This document shows positions 41,886 through 50,858 of a stretch of 64,000 nt of DNA, piece by piece; the first letter of the stretch is position 1; each line of letters opens with the position of its first letter. Where the stretch lies: NCBI RefSeq assembly GCF_914271485.1, contig NZ_CAJZAG010000010.1, forward strand, positions 1-64,000, given 5' to 3'. This DNA is from Cupriavidus pampae. Lineage in GTDB: Bacteria > Pseudomonadota > Gammaproteobacteria > Burkholderiales > Burkholderiaceae. The position numbers and the translations under genes were made by a program. The notes under the pieces are model-generated. The model did no database searches and was not told the origin of the DNA. It saw only the letters and a program-made list of their open reading frames with translations.

Positions 41886-44201
41886 ATGATCACTCCCTTA
41901 CCGTTTGCCGTCCTGACCGTCGCCGGACTGATGTTGGCGTGTCCGCTCCCCACATTCGCCGAGCGCGCACCGGATGCCGATGCCTGCGTTGTCATGTCGT
42001 TGGCATCGACGCCCCAACCTCCGCGCTGCATGGCGATGGACACCGTGAGCGAATTGCAGACCTCAGGCCAGACCGGACGAGCGGTGCTGGAGGCCGTGCG
42101 CATTGCGGGGCGCGGGTCGCTGTTCCTCTCCGACCAGCCCGGCATGGCAGGTCGTCTCTGGAAGGTGTCACGCTCGGGCGATGCGAGTGCACTGTCGCTT
42201 CAGGGCGTTCCGCGTGCAGCCATCGCGTCGGCGATGATGGTGCCCGAGGCATGCTTCTACGAAGATGCCGGCTTCAAGAGCCGCACGCGATGCCACGCTC
42301 CGGGCCCGGTCGTGGGCGACCTCTTGGTACTGGACCGGATGATCTCCTCGATGCGCGTGCCTCCCGGCCTCGGTGTGCGCACGTTTGTCGGCAAAAACGG
42401 TACCGGCAGCATGACCGCATTCACCACGGACACCGATTGGCATGCATTGAAGAAGCGCGGCCTCAACGATGCCATTCGCTCGGTACAGGTGGTGCGCACC
42501 CGCTTATGCCCGGAACGCTGCGTCATTGCCGCCGCCGACGCCTATGATCTGCGCGCGATGTTCGGTGCGGACTGGAAGCGCGATGCAAACCGTCTGCCGC
42601 AGATCTCCCTGCCGCTGGAGACGGGCCCGGACGCCTACGCCATGATCCGGTACGGCGGTCGCCTCACGATCTCCCACAGCAGCAGCGCGAGCTGGGTGCA
42701 CGTGCGGGGGCGCGATCGTGGCTCGCTGTTGCTGCCCGGCAATGCGCGTGTGCGGTACACCACAGTGAAGATGGTCTTCCGCGTCGGCGACTCGGTCGAC
42801 GTTCAGCTGGTGCGCAGCGATGCCGAGCGCCGCTTTATCGATGCCACGCCGATTACGACACTGCCATGGCCGCAACAGTCCGACGAGGTGATCTCGATCC
42901 GCAACATGAGCCAGCGCAGCGCGATCGTGCTGGATCGTCCGCGCGCAATCGTGGGATCCGGCACGGATGCGACGGCGGACCCGCTCAAGAGCCTTGGCGA
43001 GCGCGCGGTGCTGGCGCAGTACTTCGCCGACGACCGTAACCCGTTGGCGATGTCCGCCGCGGCGCGGGTATGCAGAATTCCGCTGGCCCGACTGTTCTCG
43101 ATGCCGGGTCCTTCGTTCGCCACAACGCGTGCAAGAAAGGGCATCGGCAACTGGGAGGCCTGTGCCAGCCGCGTGACCACCATTGTCACGCTATATCAGG
43201 TGCTGTTTCCCAGAGGGTGGGACATCGCCCGATTTCGCACGGTGATTCGCCGCGTACTCGACCACGGTCTCGTGCAACGGGAAGCCGGCACGGATGCGGA
43301 GGAAGCCGAGTTCGTGACCGCGATCCGCGAGCAGACCGATACCGAGGACACGCGGCTTGCCGATGCCGTGCTCGGGTTCCACATGGCCAACGTCATCCGC
43401 GCGTATTCATTGGCCGCCCGGATCGATCTCGAACCGCTGGCCGCCGATCGTGAGGCGCTCGGCGCGGTCGCCTGCCGCACGCCAGGCGGCCAGGCCGGCG
43501 TATCTGAGGCCGGCGCCAACACACTGGGCTGGTATCGGTACGACCTGAACGACTATGTTTACCGCGTGGTGCTGCCACAGGAGCGGCGTCATGGCACGCC
43601 CTCGCAGCTACTCAACGAACCGTTCGTCATCAGTGTCGCAACACGCGAAGATACCAGTGACATCATGGCGCTTCGTGTGGAAATGTATGAATGGCAGCTG
43701 CGATACATGCAGGCGCTGCTGCCGGGCACTCAGATTCCCACACACGGCTTCCGGCCGGAGCTGCCCGATTCGCCGGCGCCGCGTGTCCATTCGTCTCCCT
43801 GCCGTCCCGACCTGCCCCATGCCGGCCGGGACTTCCTCGCCGCGACAGGTTATTCGATGACTCAGGGGATCGACGACGCGCTGCGGCACGCGTACGCGCG
43901 CACTTACGCGGATAGCGTCTTCGTGACGGTGTTCTTTCGCCGCCAGCCGGTTGCGGTGCTCTATGGCCAGATCCCACTGACCGGTTCCACCGAAGCCGAA
44001 GTCCTCATGCTGGTCAGCGCGCCCGAGAACGTCCTTGAGCCGAGGCGGGACGGCGCGATTCGTGGCGCAGGCGCTGCCGCGCTCAACTATTTCATCCAGC
44101 ATGCCCGCAGCCAGGGCATGACCGCGGTGCGTGTGCAGGCCATTTCCGGACCGGCGACCAAGGTTACCAAGGCGGGCTTCCGGCTCGATGACGAGCTGTA
44201 G
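41886..44201 (+). CDS. Exported beta-gamma-crystallin/GNAT-like protein, paralogue 3
   Basis: The 771-residue third member follows after 42 bp, with GGAG before its ATG. It has a signal peptide (MITPLPFAVLTVAGLMLACPLPTFA). The first crystallin-like part is more diverged, but the second is the clearest of the three (ACFYEDAGFKSRTRCHAPG, MISSMRVPPGLGVRTFVGKNGTG). The middle block (VQLVRSDAERRFIDATPITTLPWP) is retained, as is the GNAT-like end with RGAGAA at 726-731 and AGFRLDDEL. Its acidic tail differs from the other two. A hairpin after the stop separates it from the export operon downstream. Confidence 0.74.
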   Translation: MITPLPFAVLTVAGLMLACPLPTFAERAPDADACVVMSLASTPQPPRCMAMDTVSELQTSGQTGRAVLEAVRIAGRGSLFLSDQPGMAGRLWKVSRSGDASALSLQGVPRAAIASAMMVPEACFYEDAGFKSRTRCHAPGPVVGDLLVLDRMISSMRVPPGLGVRTFVGKNGTGSMTAFTTDTDWHALKKRGLNDAIRSVQVVRTRLCPERCVIAAADAYDLRAMFGADWKRDANRLPQISLPLETGPDAYAMIRYGGRLTISHSSSASWVHVRGRDRGSLLLPGNARVRYTTVKMVFRVGDSVDVQLVRSDAERRFIDATPITTLPWPQQSDEVISIRNMSQRSAIVLDRPRAIVGSGTDATADPLKSLGERAVLAQYFADDRNPLAMSAAARVCRIPLARLFSMPGPSFATTRARKGIGNWEACASRVTTIVTLYQVLFPRGWDIARFRTVIRRVLDHGLVQREAGTDAEEAEFVTAIREQTDTEDTRLADAVLGFHMANVIRAYSLAARIDLEPLAADREALGAVACRTPGGQAGVSEAGANTLGWYRYDLNDYVYRVVLPQERRHGTPSQLLNEPFVISVATREDTSDIMALRVEMYEWQLRYMQALLPGTQIPTHGFRPELPDSPAPRVHSSPCRPDLPHAGRDFLAATGYSMTQGIDDALRHAYARTYADSVFVTVFFRRQPVAVLYGQIPLTGSTEAEVLMLVSAPENVLEPRRDGAIRGAGAAALNYFIQHARSQGMTAVRVQAISGPATKVTKAGFRLDDEL

Positions 44202-44212
44202 CTTGCCAGCTC

Positions 44213-44232
44213 CGGCCTTCGGGGGGGCCGGG
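44213..44232 (+). terminator. Hairpin between the secreted-protein genes and the export operon
   Basis: CCGGCC and GGCCGG pair around an 8-base loop starting 11 bp after the paralogue 3 stop codon. No T-run follows, so termination may be partial. It lies in the 139-bp gap that should also contain the export operon's promoter. Confidence 0.4.
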
Positions 44233-44340
44233 ACCGCCGTGCGACCGACGCTATACTTCGGGGGGCGCAATCATTTCCGACGGTGGCGCCTCACGCAGCG
44301 CCTCCGACAGCGCCCACACAACGGCAACAGGTTCCGTCAA

Positions 44341-45552
44341 TTGGCTGATCAAGATCTATCGAAGCTGAAAATCGACCGCCGCGCGCCCGCCGCGGCGCCG
44401 CGCCGTCGGCGTCCCTGGCTGCGTTACGCGGCCGTCGTCGTCGTGCTGCTGGTGCTCGCCGGCATTGCCATGCGGCTGGCCGGTCCGCAGGCCGTGGAGA
44501 CCGCCACCGTCACCACCGCCTATCCCACGCAGAACTACACGCTGCTCAACGCCACGGGCTATGTCGTGCCACAACGCAAGGCGGCGGTCGCCTCGAAGGC
44601 GCAGGGTCGCCTCGAATGGCTCGGCGTGCTCGAAGGCTCGCGCGTCAAGCGCGACGAGATCATCGCGCGGCTCGAGAGCCGCGACGTAGAGGCCTCGCTC
44701 GCCCAGGCCACCGCGCAGGTCAAGGTAGCCCGCGCCAACCTCGAACTACAGCAGGCGGAGCTGCGCGACGCGGAGATCAGCCTGCGCCGGTCGCAGACGC
44801 TATTGGAGCCGAAGGCAATCTCGCAGGCCCAGTACGACGCCGATCTGGCGCGCTACAACAAGGCCAAGGCCTCCGTCAGCAGCGCCGCCGCATCGATCGT
44901 ATCGTCCCAGGCCAATGCGCAGGCCGCGCAGGTATCGGTGGATCAGACCGTGATTCGCGCCCCGTTCGACGGCGTGGTGCTGACCAAGCAGGCCAACGTC
45001 GGTGACAACATCACGCCGTTCTCGCAGGCATCCGATACCAAGGGCGCGGTGGTGTCGATCGCGGATATGGATACGCTCGAGGTCGAGGCCGACGTGGCCG
45101 AGTCGAATATCGCGAAGATCACGCTAAACCAGAATTGCGAACTGTTGCTGGACGCGTTGCCCGACACGCGCTTTGCGGGGCAGGTGTCGCGCATCGTGCC
45201 GACCGTGGATCGCGCCAAGGCAACCGTGCTGGTCAAGGTGCGCTTCGTCGATCGCGACGCGCGCGTGCTGCCCGACATGAGCGCCAAGATCGCCTTCCTG
45301 TCGAAGGCCGCGCCCCCCGAGGATCGCAAGGCGGTCACTGCGGTACAGCCCGGCGCGGTGGTCTCGCGCGACGGCAAGCAGGTGGTATTCGTGATTCGCG
45401 ACGGCAAGGCGGCCGAAGTGCCGGTGACCGCCGGTGCCAAAGTCGGCGATCTGCTCTCTGTGCAGGGTGTGAAGCCGGGCGACGTCGTGGTGCTGTCGCC
45501 GGGCGAGAAACTGCAGGATGGCGCGCGCGTCAGCGTGGCAAAGAAGGCATGA
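44341..45552 (+). CDS. HlyD/MacA-type periplasmic adaptor
   Basis: The protein is a membrane-fusion adaptor of a tripartite exporter. From a TTG start at 44341 it has 403 residues: a basic cytoplasmic leader (LSKLKIDRRAPAAAPRRRR), one membrane segment (about 32-49), and a lipoyl/barrel-sandwich half (GYVVPQRKAAVASKAQGRLEWLGVLEGSRVKRDEIIARLE). A coiled-coil hairpin (about 120-195), the second lipoyl half (VIRAPFDGVVLTKQANVGDNI) and a beta-barrel follow. No ATG or GTG suits the N-terminus; the frame is open upstream without plausible protein. Its stop overlaps the ATPase start (ATGA). Confidence 0.88.
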   Translation: MADQDLSKLKIDRRAPAAAPRRRRPWLRYAAVVVVLLVLAGIAMRLAGPQAVETATVTTAYPTQNYTLLNATGYVVPQRKAAVASKAQGRLEWLGVLEGSRVKRDEIIARLESRDVEASLAQATAQVKVARANLELQQAELRDAEISLRRSQTLLEPKAISQAQYDADLARYNKAKASVSSAAASIVSSQANAQAAQVSVDQTVIRAPFDGVVLTKQANVGDNITPFSQASDTKGAVVSIADMDTLEVEADVAESNIAKITLNQNCELLLDALPDTRFAGQVSRIVPTVDRAKATVLVKVRFVDRDARVLPDMSAKIAFLSKAAPPEDRKAVTAVQPGAVVSRDGKQVVFVIRDGKAAEVPVTAGAKVGDLLSVQGVKPGDVVVLSPGEKLQDGARVSVAKKA

Positions 45553-46298
45553 ACTCGCCCTCGGACAACCCGGCCAAGGCGACCATATCGACCACGGCGA
45601 CGCCCCTCGTCGATATCCGTCATGTCGCCAAGTCCTATCGGCGCGGCGCGCAGACGGTGCCGGTGCTGACCGACATCACGCTCGAGATCGCCGAGGGCGA
45701 CTTTATCTCGCTGATGGGACCATCGGGCTCGGGCAAGAGCACGCTGCTGAATCTGATCGCGGGCATTGACCGGCCTGACAGCGGCGAGTTGCTGGTGGCG
45801 GGGCTCGATATCTCGCGGCTACCGGAATCCGCGCTGGCGGAATGGCGCGCCGCGCATGTGGGCTTTATCTTCCAGTTCTACAACCTGATGCCGGTCCTGA
45901 CGGCATTCGAAAATGTCGAACTGCCGCTGATGATGACGCGACTGTCGCGCGCGGAGCGCAAGGAGCGCGTGGAACTGGTGCTCGACATGGTCAACCTCGC
46001 CGACCGCATGGACCACTATCCGTCCGAGCTGTCGGGTGGCCAGCAGCAGCGTGTGGCCATCGCGCGCGCGCTGATTACCGATCCGATGCTGATCGTCGCC
46101 GACGAGCCCACCGGCGATCTGGATCGTACCTCCGCGAGCGAAATCCTGGCGATGATGCAGCGGCTCAACGGCGATCTCGGCAAGACCATCATCATGGTCA
46201 CGCACGACGCGCATGCGGCCAACGCGGCGAAGTCGCTCGTACACCTCGAAAAGGGCGAGCTAAGCCGCGGGGAGCTGGATCGAGAGGGACACCGCTGA
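45549..46298 (+). CDS. MacB/LolD-type ABC transporter ATPase
   Basis: The 249-residue nucleotide-binding protein has Walker A GPSGSGKS (57-64), a Q-loop in FIFQFYNLMPVLTAFENVELPL, signature LSGGQQQRVAIARAL (161-), and Walker B LIVADEPTGDLD followed by MVTHD. The wording (SLMGPSGSGKSTLLNLIAGID, YNLMPVLTAFENVELPL) is that of the LolD/MacB exporter ATPases that act with FtsX-type permeases by mechanotransmission. It is translationally coupled to the adaptor gene and lies 13 bp before the first permease gene. Confidence 0.93.
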   Translation: MNSPSDNPAKATISTTATPLVDIRHVAKSYRRGAQTVPVLTDITLEIAEGDFISLMGPSGSGKSTLLNLIAGIDRPDSGELLVAGLDISRLPESALAEWRAAHVGFIFQFYNLMPVLTAFENVELPLMMTRLSRAERKERVELVLDMVNLADRMDHYPSELSGGQQQRVAIARALITDPMLIVADEPTGDLDRTSASEILAMMQRLNGDLGKTIIMVTHDAHAANAAKSLVHLEKGELSRGELDREGHR

Positions 46299-46311
46299 GC
46301 GGACCATTGCC

Positions 46312-47466
46312 ATGTATGTGCTCAAGCTGATCTCCCGCAACCTGCTGCGCCACAAGCTGCGCACCTCGCTGACGCTGCTTGGGCTCGTCATTGCAGTGCT
46401 GGCGTTCGGCCTGCTGCAAACCGTGGTGGACGCCTGGTACGCGGGCGCGGCGGCGGCCTCCAATGCGCGGCTCGTGACGCGCAACGCCATCTCGCTGGTG
46501 TTTCCGCTGCCGCTCAGCTACGAGAATCGCATCCGCGGCGTGGACGGCGTGACGCTGATCGCACGCTCGAGCTGGTTCGGTGGCACCTATCGGGATCCCA
46601 AGAATTTCTTCGCGCAGTTCGCGGTGTCGGACAACTACCTCGACCTCTACCCGGAGTTCGTGCTGCCCGAGGCGCAGCGCGCCGATTACCGGCGCGACCG
46701 CAAGGGCGCGCTGATCGGGCGCCAGCTCGCGGATCAGTTCGGCTTCAAGATTGGCGATGTGATTCCGATCAAGGGCACGATTTATCCGGGAACGTGGGAG
46801 TTCGTGGTACGAGGCATCTTCGACGGCCGCGATGCCAGCACCATTACGCGCACGATGCTCTTCCATTACGACTACCTCAATGAGACCGTGCGCAAGCGGA
46901 CGGGGCGTCAGGTGGATCAGGTTGGCGTGTTCATCCTCGGCGTGGCCGACCCGGATAACGCCGCCACGATCTCGCGCAATGTGGATGCGGTGTTCCACAA
47001 TTCGCTCGCGGAAACGCTGACGGAGACCGAGCAGGCGTTCCAGCTCGGTTTTGTCGCGATGTCCAACCAGATCATCGCCGCGATCCGCCTCGTGTCCTAT
47101 GTCGTCATCGTCATCATCATGGCGGTGATGGCCAATGCAATGGCCATGAGCGCGCGCGAGCGCACGGTCGAGTACGCCACGCTCAAGGCGCTGGGCTTCG
47201 GCCCCGGCTTTCTGGCGCTGATCGTGTTCGGCGAGTCGATCCTGATGGGGCTGGTCGGCGGTGCCATTGGCATGCTGGCCACGCCGCCACTGGCCGCGAT
47301 CTTCAAGCAGGCCGTGGGCGGCGTGCTGCCGGTATTCAGTGTCTCGCGCGAGACCATGCAGATGCAGGCGCTGTGCGCGCTCGTGGTCGGCGTGGTGGCG
47401 GGCATCGTGCCGGCCATCCAGGCCGCGCGCGTGCGTATCGTCGAGGGCCTGCGGGCCATCGGCTGA
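46312..47466 (+). CDS. FtsX-type ABC permease A
   Basis: The 384-residue permease has the MacB/FtsX topology: one N-terminal segment (RTSLTLLGLVIAVLAFGLLQTV), a periplasmic domain of about 200 residues, and three C-terminal segments (from about residue 260) with the ARERTVEYATLKALGFGPGFL coupling motif. The ending AIQAARVRIVEGLRAIG resembles the family tail (AARLDPVEALR). Its partner permease is the next gene, 24 bp downstream, so the transporter is probably a heterodimer. Confidence 0.9.
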   Translation: MYVLKLISRNLLRHKLRTSLTLLGLVIAVLAFGLLQTVVDAWYAGAAAASNARLVTRNAISLVFPLPLSYENRIRGVDGVTLIARSSWFGGTYRDPKNFFAQFAVSDNYLDLYPEFVLPEAQRADYRRDRKGALIGRQLADQFGFKIGDVIPIKGTIYPGTWEFVVRGIFDGRDASTITRTMLFHYDYLNETVRKRTGRQVDQVGVFILGVADPDNAATISRNVDAVFHNSLAETLTETEQAFQLGFVAMSNQIIAAIRLVSYVVIVIIMAVMANAMAMSARERTVEYATLKALGFGPGFLALIVFGESILMGLVGGAIGMLATPPLAAIFKQAVGGVLPVFSVSRETMQMQALCALVVGVVAGIVPAIQAARVRIVEGLRAIG

Positions 47467-47490
47467 CGGGCCGGCGAGGATGCACTAGCC

Positions 47491-48657
47491 ATGGCGATTC
47501 CGTTCTCTTACATCGCGCGCAACCTGTGGGCGCGCCGGCTGACCACCGCGCTGACCGCCGGCGGGCTCGCGCTGGTGGTCTTCGTCTACGCGACGATGCT
47601 GATGCTCGATGCGGGGCTCAAGCAGACGCTGGTCACCACCGGCGAGCAGGACAACGTGGTGGTGATTCGCAAGGGCGCGGATACCGAGATCCAGAGCGCG
47701 ATCTATCGCGACCAGGCGAGCATCATGGAGATGCATCCGGCGGTGGCGCTCGGGGGCGATGGGCGGCCGATGTCCTCGAAGGAGGCGGTGGTACTGATCT
47801 CGCTGAACAAGATTGGCTCAGACAAGGCGTCCAACGTCGTGATCCGTGGCGTATCGCCCAAGGGTCTGGAACTGCGTCCGCAGATCCGTCTGATCGCGGG
47901 GCGGATGTTTCGCCCTGGCTCGTCGGAGATCATCGTTGGCAGCAGCATTGCCAAGGGCTTCAGCAGCATGGAGATTGGCGAGCATCTGCACTTCGCCCAG
48001 CGCGACTGGACCGTGGTCGGGCACTTCGATGCGGGCGGCAGCGGGTTCGACTCCGAGATCTGGGGCGATGTCGATCAGCTGATGCAGGCCTTCCGGCGCA
48101 CCAACTATTCGGCGATGGTTGTGCGGCTGGGGCGCAGCGACCAGTTCGAGCGCTTTCGCGCGGATATCGACGTCGATCCGCGACTGGCCAACGAGGCCAA
48201 GCGCGAGCAGACTTTCTACGGCGATCAGTCGCGCGCGCTGTCCACGTTCATCAACCTCCTCGGCGTCACGCTCACGACGATTTTCTCGATTGCCGCGATG
48301 ATCGGCGCGATGATCACGATGTATGCCTCGGTGGCGAACCGCGTGGCCGAAATCGGCACCCTGCGCGCGCTGGGCTTCAAGCGCGCAAACGTGCTGGTGG
48401 CATTCCTGATCGAGGCCGTCCTATTGGGCCTCGTCGGTGGCATTGCGGGCCTTGCCGGTGCGGCGTTGATGCAGTTTGCGTCGTTCTCGACGACCAATTT
48501 CCAGACCTTTGCGGACCTCTCGTTCCGCTTCCTGCTGACCCCGTCGGTCATCGTGCGCACGCTGCTGTTCTCGATGACCATGGGCCTGATCGGCGGCTTC
48601 CTGCCAGCGCTGCGCGCCGCCCGCATGAACATCGTCGACGCGCTACGCGCCCGCTGA
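47491..48657 (+). CDS. FtsX-type ABC permease B
   Basis: The second permease has 388 residues, with the same four-segment layout as permease A: RRLTTALTAGGLALVVFVYATMLM at the N-terminus, a periplasmic domain rich in polar strands, and C-terminal segments containing ANRVAEIGTLRALGFKRANVLVAFLIEA. The end is LPALRAARMNIVDALRAR. No TolC-type outer-membrane channel follows, so a separately encoded one would be needed for true export, or the system moves lipids or lipoproteins. It ends the operon. Confidence 0.9.
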   Translation: MAIPFSYIARNLWARRLTTALTAGGLALVVFVYATMLMLDAGLKQTLVTTGEQDNVVVIRKGADTEIQSAIYRDQASIMEMHPAVALGGDGRPMSSKEAVVLISLNKIGSDKASNVVIRGVSPKGLELRPQIRLIAGRMFRPGSSEIIVGSSIAKGFSSMEIGEHLHFAQRDWTVVGHFDAGGSGFDSEIWGDVDQLMQAFRRTNYSAMVVRLGRSDQFERFRADIDVDPRLANEAKREQTFYGDQSRALSTFINLLGVTLTTIFSIAAMIGAMITMYASVANRVAEIGTLRALGFKRANVLVAFLIEAVLLGLVGGIAGLAGAALMQFASFSTTNFQTFADLSFRFLLTPSVIVRTLLFSMTMGLIGGFLPALRAARMNIVDALRAR

Positions 48658-48712
48658 CACCGCACGTTTTTCTCTCCTCCCCGCTTAACTTCGCTGATCG
48701 GCTACGCAAAAC

Positions 48713-48727
48713 ACACGATTCACGTGT
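48713..48727. promoter_or_regulatory. Possible operator before the zeta-toxin module
   Basis: ACACG and CGTGT form a 15-bp interrupted palindrome about 100 bp before the antitoxin start. Toxin–antitoxin promoters are often autoregulated, but this is position and symmetry only. Confidence 0.22.
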
Positions 48728-48828
48728 CAGTTTGTGTCGACGCGCGCATACGCACCACATTCGGCGCAGAATGCCTTTCAGCGTTGGACGGGGGTCTACG
48801 AACAGTTTCAACCTTGGAGAGAAAAGCC

Positions 48829-49215
48829 ATGTCGAACATGAAAAGCATCGCAGAGGTCAGCGACACCGGTGCCACTCACAACGTGGACGCTAAGGCGATG
48901 GCACGCGGCGTACCTGAAGCGGAACCGGAGGAAGTATGCGAGTACGTGACGTCCACATGCGGGTCGGTCACGGTTGTTGTCAGGAAGCCGACCGAGGAGG
49001 AGGTTCAGGAAGGCATTCGCGAGAGTGCCAGAGTTATGCGAGCGTTCTTCGCACAGATCGGCCGTGTGGGCGTGACCCTTCCTTATGGTGAAGACGTCCC
49101 GATCTGGGTCGCCGATCCCGAGGATCCCACCCGCGTGGTGCGCTACTACCGGGACCAGAGCGAGCGTGGCTATTTTCTTGGCGAGGCCTTCGTGCTTGAG
49201 GAGGTGCCGGCATGA
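48829..49215 (+). CDS. Putative antitoxin partner of the zeta-type toxin
   Basis: The 128-residue acidic protein starts at an ATG preceded by GGAGAG and its stop overlaps the toxin start (ATGA), the usual antitoxin-first order. I recognise no DNA-binding domain and no similarity to the classical epsilon antitoxin. The C-terminal half (VTLPYGEDVPIWVADPEDPTRVVRYYRDQSERGYFLGEAF) looks like a folded module. The N-terminal 40 residues are polar and probably flexible. The antitoxin role is inferred only from gene coupling. Codon use is less GC-biased than in the surrounding core genes. Confidence 0.6.
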   Translation: MSNMKSIAEVSDTGATHNVDAKAMARGVPEAEPEEVCEYVTSTCGSVTVVVRKPTEEEVQEGIRESARVMRAFFAQIGRVGVTLPYGEDVPIWVADPEDPTRVVRYYRDQSERGYFLGEAFVLEEVPA

Positions 49216-50018
49216 GCGATCTGCCATGGAACCGGACGTTCGATGGGCAGATGCTGGCCACCATTTGCAATCGGACGACCGGCAGACCCCTGGCCATCAT
49301 CGTCGCTGGCCACAATGGCTCCGGCAAATCAGCCATGTGGTATGAGCGGTTGGCGGATGAGCTGAAGGTCCCGATGATCAACGCCGACCGCATGATGGCG
49401 TCAATCCTGCCGGAGCCCAACGCGGCCGGTCAGCTGCGGCCGTGGGCTAAACGTTTGCGGGACCGCAGCACGCGCTGGATGTCGATTTCGCAGAAGGGCG
49501 TCGAAAGTTTTACCGCGCACGCCGCGGCGGACTCTGCCCCATTTGCGATCGAGACCGTCTTTTCATACTGGCGCAAGCGCTTCGATGGGACGCACGCAAG
49601 CAAGGCGGACCTGATTCGCATGCTGCAGGCGAGGGGCTACTTCGTCGTACTAACGTTTGTCGGGCTGGCCAGTCCTACCTTGTCGTGCGCTCGCGTCGCG
49701 TTGCGCGTATCGAGAGGCGGGCATGATGTCGCGCGCGCCAAACTGTTCAGTCGGTTTGCTCGCACGCAGCAGGCCATTCGACATGCCATTCCGCTCGCTG
49801 ACGCCGTCGTGCTGGTGGACAACAGTCGGGATACTTCAAGGGCCTTCACCACGAGTTATGTCACGCTGGGGACGAAGGTGCTGTACGACATCCGAACTGA
49901 GGTAGCCCCTCCCTCGGAGATACGAGCGTGGCTCGATGTTGTCGTACCGGAAGCCGGGTCGCTCCCGCCATCCCTTGCCGGGATGGCGCCCCACGCCAAC
50001 GGGGCCTTTACGCATTAG
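49212..50018 (+). CDS. Zeta-toxin family kinase
   Basis: Zeta toxins phosphorylate UDP-N-acetylglucosamine (or related sugars) and so block cell-wall synthesis. The 268 residues contain a P-loop (GHNGSGKS, 33-40), NADR (57-60), the sugar-site ETVFS starting at E114, and the arginine-containing RVALRVSRGGHDV (161-173), which matches the RVxxRVxxGGHxVP motif of the family except that the final proline is alanine. The C-terminal 50 residues are diverged. It is translationally coupled to the gene before it. A strong GC-rich hairpin lies 31 bp downstream. Confidence 0.85.
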   Translation: MSDLPWNRTFDGQMLATICNRTTGRPLAIIVAGHNGSGKSAMWYERLADELKVPMINADRMMASILPEPNAAGQLRPWAKRLRDRSTRWMSISQKGVESFTAHAAADSAPFAIETVFSYWRKRFDGTHASKADLIRMLQARGYFVVLTFVGLASPTLSCARVALRVSRGGHDVARAKLFSRFARTQQAIRHAIPLADAVVLVDNSRDTSRAFTTSYVTLGTKVLYDIRTEVAPPSEIRAWLDVVVPEAGSLPPSLAGMAPHANGAFTH

Positions 50019-50049
50019 CGGGAAGCGTAGGAGGGTCATGAGGCGTCAC

Positions 50050-50075
50050 GGGCGCGGCGGCTGTCCGCCGCGCCC
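50050..50075 (+). terminator. GC-rich hairpin after the zeta toxin gene
   Basis: A perfect 11-bp stem (GGGCGCGGCGG / CCGCCGCGCCC) with a 4-base loop lies 31 bp past the toxin stop. It has no T-run. Confidence 0.6.
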
Positions 50076-50205
50076 ATCGGCCCGATGCTACTCCCCGTTC
50101 ACGCAGGCTTTCCGCTCTTGGCGTCTGACGAATGCTGCAGCAGAATAGCTACGCCCGTCATCACCCGACTGGATGATGGGGGAAAACAACACTCTCCGAG
50201 ACACC

Positions 50206-50850
50206 ATGACTTTCAAGCACGCCCTGATGGCCGCCACGCTCGCCGCGTTGGTCGGCAATGCTTTTGCCGCCGAAGACCGCATGCCGCCGATTCCGGCTGA
50301 CAAGCTCTCCGATGCGCAGAAGAAATCGATCGAACTGCTATCCGAGGGCGCCCCGGCGGGCGGCGCACCGCGCAATGTCGGCGCGGGACCATGGGTGCCC
50401 CTGCTGCGTAGCCCGGAGCTGCTGAACCGACTGCAACGCATGGGTTCGTACCTGCGCTATGAAAGCGCGTTTGATCCACGGCTGAGCGAGTTCGTGATCC
50501 TACTGACCGCGCGCGACTGGAGCAATCAGTACGAGTGGCTCGCACACCAGAAGCTCGCGTTGAAGGCGGGTGTGACACCGGCGGTGACGCAGGCGATTGC
50601 CGAGGGTCGTCGGCCCACGGGCATGACCGCCGACGAAGAGATGGTCTACGACTTTATCGACGAGTTGCTGCGCAATCGCAGCGTGAGCGATCCGACCTAT
50701 GCGCGGATCAAGGACCGCTTTGGCGAGCGTGGCGTGATCGACCTGATCGCGATCAACGGCTACTACAGCATGCTGGCCGCGGTGCTCAACGTTGCGCAGA
50801 GCCCGCTGCCGGGCGGCGCGCCTCAGCAGATTCCGACATTGCCGCGATAA
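50206..50850 (+). CDS. Exported carboxymuconolactone decarboxylase-family protein
   Basis: The 214-residue protein has a signal peptide (MTFKHALMAATLAALVGNAFA) followed by a CMD-type all-helical domain: FDPRLSEFVILLTARDWSNQYEWLAHQKLALKAGV and then YDFIDELLRNRSVSDPTYARIKDRFGERGVIDLIAINGYYSMLA. The AhpD-like CxxC is absent, so peroxidase-type activity is unlikely. The conserved EW-x-x-H remains. Many exported CMD relatives are uncharacterised. An in-frame ATG 11 codons upstream would bury the signal peptide, so I prefer ATG 50206. It converges with an M20 peptidase gene over a hairpin. Confidence 0.85.
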   Translation: MTFKHALMAATLAALVGNAFAAEDRMPPIPADKLSDAQKKSIELLSEGAPAGGAPRNVGAGPWVPLLRSPELLNRLQRMGSYLRYESAFDPRLSEFVILLTARDWSNQYEWLAHQKLALKAGVTPAVTQAIAEGRRPTGMTADEEMVYDFIDELLRNRSVSDPTYARIKDRFGERGVIDLIAINGYYSMLAAVLNVAQSPLPGGAPQQIPTLPR

Positions 50851-50858
50851 AGATTGCT

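Noticed and set aside
40796..42547. 583-codon plus-strand frame overlapping the second and third secreted-protein genes
   Set aside because: It is out of frame with two clearly paralogous genes and crosses their boundary.
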